Source: Methanomicrobiales archaeon
GTDB lineage: Archaea > Halobacteriota > Methanomicrobia > Methanomicrobiales > Methanospirillaceae
NCBI GenBank assembly: GCA_012798365.1
Contig: JAAZNH010000221.1
Coordinates: 1-10,596, forward strand
DNA: 10,596 bases
Direction of reading: 5' to 3'
The notes under the pieces are model-generated. The model saw nothing but the letters and a program-made list of their open reading frames with translations. It ran no database searches and was not told the origin of the DNA. Position numbers and translations under genes: made by a program. Positions 5,656 to 10,596 of this stretch are shown here, piece after piece (position 1 is the stretch's first letter; the number at the start of each line of letters is the position of its first letter).

Positions 5656-6162
5656 TTAGTTCATTACAACGACTTTTGCCGAAAGCTGGGGCTGGAACGG
5701 TCCGGTGGTGTAGTCGTAGGAACCGACCTTGTCAAAGACTACTGAATAAGACTGGCCGTAGGGGATGGTGACTTCGTCCATGGTCCCGAAGTATGCACCG
5801 GTCTGGACATCAGTTGCCTGGATGAAGTGGGGCTTGTAGGGGTCCTCGTTCTTCCAGACGACCTTGGTTCCGACCTTGACGTATGCGGTTGCATCCGGCA
5901 TAACGGTCAGGTCCTGGGTGAAGGTCATGGTGTAGGTCGGGACGGGGGTTGCCGTGGGGGTCGGGGTCGGGGTTGCGGTCTTGTTCACAACAACAACAAT
6001 GATCTCCTTGGTGGGTTCAGCAGTGGGAACCGGGGTTGCAACAGCGGTTGTGACCGGGGCTGCTGGGGTCGGCGTGGCTACGGGTGCTGCAGGCTGGGAT
6101 GTGCATCCCGCAAGCAGGATCCCGACAAACAGGATTGCAAGAACAACAAATAATTTCTTCAT
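5656..6162 (-). CDS. Membrane-anchored lipoprotein with degenerate cupredoxin-like domain
   Basis: The 168-residue protein starts with a lipoprotein signal: MKK, a hydrophobic stretch, then LLAGC with the lipid-accepting Cys20. Residues 21-77 form a Thr/Pro/Ala-rich tether, as in many archaeal surface proteins, interrupted by EIIVVVVN. The C-terminal ~90 residues look like a plastocyanin/halocyanin-type cupredoxin: VKVGTKVVWKNED, then His112 (first ligand position), VTIPYGQSYSVVF, VGSYDY and a terminal VVV strand. The other type-1 copper ligands are missing. After YDY, where C-x-x-H and then M are expected, the sequence is TTGPFQPQL. It probably does not hold type-1 copper. The reading frame is open to 6201, but the ATG at 6162 is preferred because it directly precedes the signal peptide and lies ~26 nt from a TATA box, whereas the 6201 start lies upstream of that box. 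The role is unknown; adhesion or binding at the cell surface is a guess. Confidence 0.85.
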   Translation of the reverse strand: MKKLFVVLAILFVGILLAGCTSQPAAPVATPTPAAPVTTAVATPVPTAEPTKEIIVVVVNKTATPTPTPTATPVPTYTMTFTQDLTVMPDATAYVKVGTKVVWKNEDPYKPHFIQATDVQTGAYFGTMDEVTIPYGQSYSVVFDKVGSYDYTTGPFQPQLSAKVVVMN

Positions 6163-6184
6163 GCATCTTTTTTTGTTATTTCGG

Positions 6185-6191
6185 TATATAA
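6185..6191 (-). promoter_or_regulatory. TATA box of the lipoprotein gene (leaderless)
   Basis: TTATATA on the minus strand is a strong archaeal TATA match in an AT-rich stretch. Its centre is 26 nt from the ATG at 6162, so transcription should begin at or next to that ATG. No ribosome-binding site precedes the ATG, which agrees with a leaderless mRNA and decides the start. Confidence 0.6.
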
Positions 6192-6265
6192 GCATATTCA
6201 ATTATTTTGTGTTTTTCTGATGGCGTCCCGGGCCGGTTCCGGGTTCCGGAATCATCCCCGGCACG

Positions 6266-6271
6266 AAAAAA
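6266..6271 (-). terminator. Oligo-T termination tract after carB
   Basis: On the minus strand a T6 run lies about 30 nt past the carB stop. It is followed by a GC-rich stretch with a short direct repeat of GGTTCCGG (6235-6242 and 6242-6249 on the plus strand). The palindrome GAAAATTTTC (6283-6292) lies between the stop and the run. Support is positional only. Confidence 0.4.
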
Positions 6272-6301
6272 GAGGGGCAAATGAAAATTTTCACGTCGGA
6301 G

Positions 6302-9300
6302 CTATTTCAGGTAATGGCCGATCGGCTCAAGCGTTACCTTCTCGCGCTTTATTGCATCAATCGCAAGCGCCGCTGCCCGCGCCGCCTGCAGGGTGGTAAT
6401 ATAGGGTATGCCAAAGTCCACTGCCGCACGCATGATCTGGTAGTGGTCCTGCCGGGACTTCTGGTCCTGCGGGGTGTTGATGATGAGCCGGATCTCCCCG
6501 TGCCGCATCATGTCAAGGACATTGGGGGAGCCTTCCTGCACTTTCCTGACCAGGTGCGCCTCGATGCCCACCTCGTACAGGTAATCCACGGTCCCTTCCG
6601 TGCCGTACAGGGTCAGGCCAAGGTCCTGCAGCTGCCGGGCAATGGGGATGACTTCTGCCTTCTGCTCGATGTTGACCGATACGAAAACATTTCCCTTGAC
6701 GGGAAGCTCGTTGTCCGCAGAGATGCAGGCTTTGTAGAACGCAAGGCCGAAGTCATAGTCGATACCCATGACCTCCCCGGTGCTCTTCATTTCCGGCCCG
6801 AGCATGGTATCAACACCGGCAAGCTTGCTGAAGGGCAGGAGCACTTCCTTGACGGCAACGTGCTCGAACTCCCGCTCTTTGTACCCGAGGTCGCGGAGTT
6901 TCCTGCCCATCATAACCTTTGCAGCGATCTTGGCAATCGGCAGGCCGGTTGCCTTGGAGACAAAGGGCACGGTCCGGCTCGCCCGCGGGTTGGCTTCAAG
7001 GACATAGACGGTCTTATCCTTCACCGCAAGCTGCAGGTTCACCAGGCCCACCACCCCAAGCCCGAGTGCGATCTTGTGGGTATAGTCCCGCACGGTCCCG
7101 ACAACTTCGGGCGGCAGCGACTGGGTCGGTATGACACAGGCCGAGTCCCCGGAGTGGATACCGGCCTGTTCGATGTGCTCCATGATGCCGCCTATTAATA
7201 CATCCTCGCCATCACAGACTGCATCGACATCCAGCTCCACGGCATTCTGGAGATAAGAGTCGATCAGCACCGGGTGCTCGGGCCCGGCAAGGAACTCTTC
7301 CTTTTTCATGTAGCTCTCGAGTTCTGACGCGTCATGGACGATCTCCATGCCGCGGCCACCAAGCACATAGGACGGGCGGACGAGGACCGGGTAACCGATG
7401 TTCCCTGCCATCTCCCGGGCTTCGGCCATGGAATGGGCGGAGGCATTGGGCGGCTGGGGGATCGAGAGTTTCTTTAAGAGTTCAGCAAACCGGTCCCGGT
7501 CTTCAGCAATATCCATCGCATCCGGGCTGGTCCCCAGGATCTTTGTGGCAAGACCGAACCTGCCGATCTCTTTTTCGAGCGGCACTGCAAGGTTGACGGC
7601 ATTCTGGCCGCCGAACTGGACCATCACGCCCCGGTAATTATCCTTTCGCAGGACATTGACCACGTCCTCCAGCTGCATGGGTTCAAAGAAGAGCCGGTCT
7701 GAAGTATCAAAGTCCGTGGATACGGTTTCAGGATTGTTGTTGACGATATGGACCTCAATGCCTTCTTCCCGCAGCGCCTTGACTGCATGGACCGTACAGT
7801 AATCGAACTCAATTCCCTGCCCGATACGGATCGGCCCGGAACCGAGGATAAGCACCTTCTGCTTATCGGAGGGAATAATCTCGCAGTCCGGCTCCTTGGT
7901 GGAATAGAAGTACGGGGTCAGGGCCGGGAACTCGGCAGCACAGGTATCTACCATCTTATACGAGGGCAGGCCGGCGATCTTCTCGATCTCCTCGCGGCTC
8001 TTGCCGGTCAGGCCGCAGATCTCGGCATTGGAAAACCCGGAGGATTTGGCAGCAAGGATCATATCAGGAGTGCACCCGGCCACGAGCTGCTTTTCGAGAT
8101 CAACAATGTTTTTGATCTTCTCCAAAAAGAACGGGGCGATGGAGGTGAGCTGGGCAATCTCATCGATAGAGAATCCCTGGCGGAACGCATCGAAGAGGCA
8201 GTGGAACCGTTCATCCGTGGGCCGGGAGAGGATCATGCGGATCTCGCTTGGGCTTGTGTGCATGCGCACACTGGTGTCAAGGGACCGCTTTGCCTTCATG
8301 AGCGCCTCCTCAATCGTCCGGCCGATCGCCATGACTTCACCGGTGCTCTTCATTGCCGTGGAGAGGGTCCGGTCAGCACCCTTGAACTTGTCAAACGGCC
8401 ACCGCGGGACCTTGACGACAATGTAATCGATCGATGGTTCAAACGAGGCCGGGGTACACCCGGTGACGGTGTTCATGATCTCATCCAGCCGCAGGCCGAT
8501 GGCAATCTTGGCTGCCACCCGTGCAATCGGGTAACCGGTCGCCTTCGAGGCCAGGGCAGAGGAACGGGAGACGCGGGGGTTGACTTCGATGACGCGGTAA
8601 TCCCCGTTGCGGAAGGCAAACTGGACATTGCAGCCTCCCTGCACATCCAGCGCCCGGATAATCTTGATGGCGGCGCTGCGCATCATCTGGAACTCGTCAT
8701 CGCGGAGGGTCAGGATGGGTGCCACGACAACGCTCTCCCCGGTATGGATGCCCATCGGGTCGATGTTCTCCATCCCGCAGATGATGATGCAGGTGTTGGC
8801 CGAGTCCCGCATGACCTCAAACTCGATCTCTTTCCAGCCAAGGACGCTCTCCTCGATCAGGACCTGGTGGATGCGCGAGCGGGAGAGGCCCAGTTCAACG
8901 GTGCGGAGCAGTTCTTCTTTTGTTTTCGCAATACCGCCACCGGCACCGCCGAGCGTGTAGGCCGGGCGGACCACGGCGGGAAGACCGATCTGGGCGATCG
9001 CATCATCGATCTGGGTCATGCTGGTGAGGATCATGCTCTTTGGGATCGGTTCGCCGATCTGGAGCATGAGGTCCCGGAACTTCTCGCGGTCTTCCCCGCG
9101 ATAGATCGCTTCCAGGGGCGTTCCAAGGATCTCGACGCCTTCAAGGGCCCCCTTTTCGGCAAGTTCTGCCGTCATGTTAAGGCCGGTCTGGCCGCCCATG
9201 CCGGAAAGGATCCCGTCGGGCTTTTCCTTTTCAATGATCTTTGCGATCACGTCAGCCTTGATGGGCTCGATATAGATGGTCTCGGCCATCTCCGGGTCGG

Positions 9301-9466
9301 TCTGGATGGTTGCCGGGTTGGAGTTGATGAGGACAACCTCGACGCCCTCTTCATGCATGGCACGGCATGCCTGGCTGCCGGAGAAATCGAACTCCGCAGC
9401 CTGCCCGATCTGGATCGGACCTGACCCGATGATCAGGACTTTTTTAATGTGTTCCTTCTTTGGCAT
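6302..9466 (-). CDS. carB: Carbamoyl-phosphate synthase large subunit
   Basis: CarB makes carbamoyl phosphate from bicarbonate, two ATP and ammonia channelled from CarA, feeding arginine and pyrimidine synthesis. At 1054 residues it is a full-length single-chain form, not split as in some archaea. The two homologous halves are clear: KVLIIGSGPIQIGQAAEFDFSG (from residue 9) and KVLILGSGPIRIGQGIEFDYC (from 537). Each half has an ATP-grasp loop: TLGGAGGGIA (171-180) in the carboxyphosphate half and VLGGRGMEIV (701-710) in the carbamate half. Matching VIEVNPRVSRSSA (~292) and VLEANPRASRTVP (~822) follow, and MKSTGEVM occurs in both halves. Residues ~400-535 are the oligomerisation region, and ~921-1054 the MGS-like regulatory domain that binds allosteric effectors in other species. 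The ATG overlaps the carA stop by one base (TAATG) and has AGGAGG 8 nt upstream. Confidence 0.97.
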   Translation of the reverse strand: MPKKEHIKKVLIIGSGPIQIGQAAEFDFSGSQACRAMHEEGVEVVLINSNPATIQTDPEMAETIYIEPIKADVIAKIIEKEKPDGILSGMGGQTGLNMTAELAEKGALEGVEILGTPLEAIYRGEDREKFRDLMLQIGEPIPKSMILTSMTQIDDAIAQIGLPAVVRPAYTLGGAGGGIAKTKEELLRTVELGLSRSRIHQVLIEESVLGWKEIEFEVMRDSANTCIIICGMENIDPMGIHTGESVVVAPILTLRDDEFQMMRSAAIKIIRALDVQGGCNVQFAFRNGDYRVIEVNPRVSRSSALASKATGYPIARVAAKIAIGLRLDEIMNTVTGCTPASFEPSIDYIVVKVPRWPFDKFKGADRTLSTAMKSTGEVMAIGRTIEEALMKAKRSLDTSVRMHTSPSEIRMILSRPTDERFHCLFDAFRQGFSIDEIAQLTSIAPFFLEKIKNIVDLEKQLVAGCTPDMILAAKSSGFSNAEICGLTGKSREEIEKIAGLPSYKMVDTCAAEFPALTPYFYSTKEPDCEIIPSDKQKVLILGSGPIRIGQGIEFDYCTVHAVKALREEGIEVHIVNNNPETVSTDFDTSDRLFFEPMQLEDVVNVLRKDNYRGVMVQFGGQNAVNLAVPLEKEIGRFGLATKILGTSPDAMDIAEDRDRFAELLKKLSIPQPPNASAHSMAEAREMAGNIGYPVLVRPSYVLGGRGMEIVHDASELESYMKKEEFLAGPEHPVLIDSYLQNAVELDVDAVCDGEDVLIGGIMEHIEQAGIHSGDSACVIPTQSLPPEVVGTVRDYTHKIALGLGVVGLVNLQLAVKDKTVYVLEANPRASRTVPFVSKATGLPIAKIAAKVMMGRKLRDLGYKEREFEHVAVKEVLLPFSKLAGVDTMLGPEMKSTGEVMGIDYDFGLAFYKACISADNELPVKGNVFVSVNIEQKAEVIPIARQLQDLGLTLYGTEGTVDYLYEVGIEAHLVRKVQEGSPNVLDMMRHGEIRLIINTPQDQKSRQDHYQIMRAAVDFGIPYITTLQAARAAALAIDAIKREKVTLEPIGHYLK

Positions 9467-10530
9467 TATCCGATCCTCCTGAAAAGCCCGTCAAAATAGT
9501 GACATTCCGTATCCATCGGCCCCGCGTGCGCCTCCGGGTGGAACTGGACGCAGTTGATCTTCAGGGCCTCGTTCTCGAACCCTTCAACAGTCCCGTCATT
9601 TGCATTCACGAAGGTGACCTCGCATCCGTCCGGCAGGGAATCTGCATCAACCGCATAGCCGTGGTTCTGGGTGGTGATGAAGATCCTGCCGTCATAGTAC
9701 TTGACCGGCTGGTTGCCCCCGCGGTGGCCGAACTTGAGCTTGTAGGTGTCGCCGCCCAGGGCCAGCGCCGAGATCTGGTTGCCCATGCAGATGCCGAAGA
9801 TCGGCAGCTGCCCGATGCATTTCTTAACGGTTTCAATGGTTTTTGTGGCCTGCTTGGGGTCACCCGGGCCATTGGTGAGGAAGAGGCAGTCGGGTTCTGC
9901 GGCGAAAATGTCATCGGCGGATACATCATGGGGGAAGATATACAGGTCGCCTTTGCGGCGGGAGAGGCTTGTCAGGATATTTGTCTTGAGGCCAAGGTCG
10001 ATGATCGCGATCCGTTTTCCTTTGCCGGGGATGCGGTAGGGTGCCTTGCAGGAGACTTCCGGAATGGGCGTGATCTCATCCGGCAGGGGGGCACTCTTTG
10101 CCAGTCTGACCGCTGACTCCCCATCGTCACTGTCAACGATGAGGGCGGCTCTCATGGTGCCGTGGACCCGGGTCTTGATGGTGAGGCTGCGGGTATCAGC
10201 GCCGCACATACCCATGAGTTTCTTCTGCTCGAAAAACTCCCTGACGGAAGGCTTTGTCTCGGGCTTTTCACAGATCTCGCGGCAGACCATGGCCCGGGTC
10301 TTGACCCCCTGGCTCTGCATATTCTGCTGGTCAACCCCGTAGTTCCCGATAGTCGGGAACGTGAACATGAGAATCTGCCCGTAATAACTGGGATCGGAGA
10401 GCGCCTCCATGTACCCGCTCATCTGGGTGTTGAAAACCAGTTCCCCCGTGCATTCACCATCGACACCAAATCCCTCCCCGTGGATTACCTGTCCGTCTTC
10501 AAGACCCAGAACCGCCTTCATGGTATTCAT
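9466..10530 (-). CDS. carA: Carbamoyl-phosphate synthase small subunit (glutamine amidotransferase)
   Basis: CarA hydrolyses glutamine and passes ammonia to CarB. The 354-residue protein has the N-terminal small-subunit domain (GELVFNTQMSGYMEALSDPSY, then IGNYGV) and a C-terminal class I amidotransferase domain. The oxyanion region is FLTNGPGDP (217-225), the nucleophile is Cys248 in FGICMGNQ, and His331 and Glu333 in VQFHPEAH complete the catalytic triad. The usual GHQ after the nucleophile is GNQ here, which should not affect catalysis. The ATG at 10530 is the longest start. A second in-frame ATG at 10521 gives MKAVLGLEDG, which resembles the N-terminus of archaeal CarA proteins as I recall them and fits better with a weak TATA-like stretch around 10548-10557. 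The shorter start is therefore quite possible. The gene is first in an operon with carB. Confidence 0.96.
   Translation of the reverse strand: MNTMKAVLGLEDGQVIHGEGFGVDGECTGELVFNTQMSGYMEALSDPSYYGQILMFTFPTIGNYGVDQQNMQSQGVKTRAMVCREICEKPETKPSVREFFEQKKLMGMCGADTRSLTIKTRVHGTMRAALIVDSDDGESAVRLAKSAPLPDEITPIPEVSCKAPYRIPGKGKRIAIIDLGLKTNILTSLSRRKGDLYIFPHDVSADDIFAAEPDCLFLTNGPGDPKQATKTIETVKKCIGQLPIFGICMGNQISALALGGDTYKLKFGHRGGNQPVKYYDGRIFITTQNHGYAVDADSLPDGCEVTFVNANDGTVEGFENEALKINCVQFHPEAHAGPMDTECHYFDGLFRRIG
9475..9480 (-). promoter_or_regulatory. carB ribosome-binding site inside the carA 3' end
   Basis: AGGAGG on the minus strand is a perfect Shine-Dalgarno sequence 8 nt from the carB ATG. It encodes the Arg-Arg of the carA C-terminus (RRIG stop). 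Together with the TAATG overlap it supports coupled translation of the two subunits in balanced amounts. Confidence 0.75.
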
Positions 10531-10547
10531 ATGTAATGTGCCGGATT

Positions 10548-10557
10548 AGTTATTAAC
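10548..10557 (-). promoter_or_regulatory. Weak candidate promoter for carAB
   Basis: The minus strand reads GTTAATAACT, an AT-rich TATA-like stretch 22 nt from the ATG at 10530 and about 31 nt from the ATG at 10521. Transcription starting ~25 nt downstream would begin between the two ATGs and favour the inner one. The match to a consensus TATA box is poor. Confidence 0.3.
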
Positions 10558-10596
10558 GATAATGCAATCGTGCGGGTACGTTCAGGTATGCAACCC

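Noticed and set aside
6163..6201. Longer N-terminus for the lipoprotein (start at 6201)
   Set aside because: It would place the start codon upstream of the TATA box and put charged residues before the signal peptide. The ATG at 6162 fits both signals.
5954..6220. Plus-strand 88-codon frame opposite the lipoprotein gene
   Set aside because: It mirrors the low-complexity Thr/Pro-rich tether and has no independent support.
7748..9424. 558-codon plus-strand open frame opposite carB
   Set aside because: It lies wholly antisense to a full-length, motif-complete carB. Long antisense frames are common in GC-rich genes with third-position bias, and it has no recognisable protein features.

Overview
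The window comes from a methanogenic archaeon, most likely in the Methanomicrobiales and perhaps close to Methanoregula. This placement rests on a methanogenesis-marker-14 gene, archaeal-style promoters (TATA boxes about 25 nt from starts, little or no leader), oligo-T termination tracts, moderately high GC and protein style. It is a judgement from the sequence, not a database result. Most of the window is ordinary chromosomal metabolism; I see no phage, IS element, CRISPR, tRNA or rRNA.

Layout, left to right. (1) Plus strand, 2-2067: purD (5' end outside the window) overlapping argF by 4 nt. (2) Minus strand, 3852 down to 2082: a methanogenesis marker 14 gene followed 13 nt later by a small uncharacterised gene. 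This unit converges on argF, with oligo-T tracts in both directions at about 2066-2095. (3) 3853-4306: a 454-nt gene-free stretch filled by an array of degenerate hairpin-bearing repeats, an AT-rich hairpin and a 19-bp tandem duplication. (4) Minus strand, 5503 down to 4307: argG with its own promoter. (5) Minus strand, 6162 down to 5656: a lipoprotein with a Thr/Pro/Ala-rich tether and a cupredoxin-like domain that has lost most copper ligands. (6) Minus strand, 10530 down to 6302: carA and carB with a 1-nt overlap.

The metabolic genes form a loose arginine/pyrimidine cluster. CarAB makes carbamoyl phosphate; ArgF joins it to ornithine to give citrulline; ArgG condenses citrulline with aspartate to argininosuccinate. 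ArgH is not in the window. PurD belongs to purine synthesis and is probably co-transcribed with argF. The marker-14 pair and the lipoprotein are unrelated insertions in this neighbourhood.

The most unusual signal is the repeat array at 3891-4236. Two 60-nt units differ at ten positions, and eight of these form four compensatory base-pair exchanges in one hairpin. This points to a structure maintained by selection or by hairpin-templated repair, rather than drifting spacer or a coding sequence.
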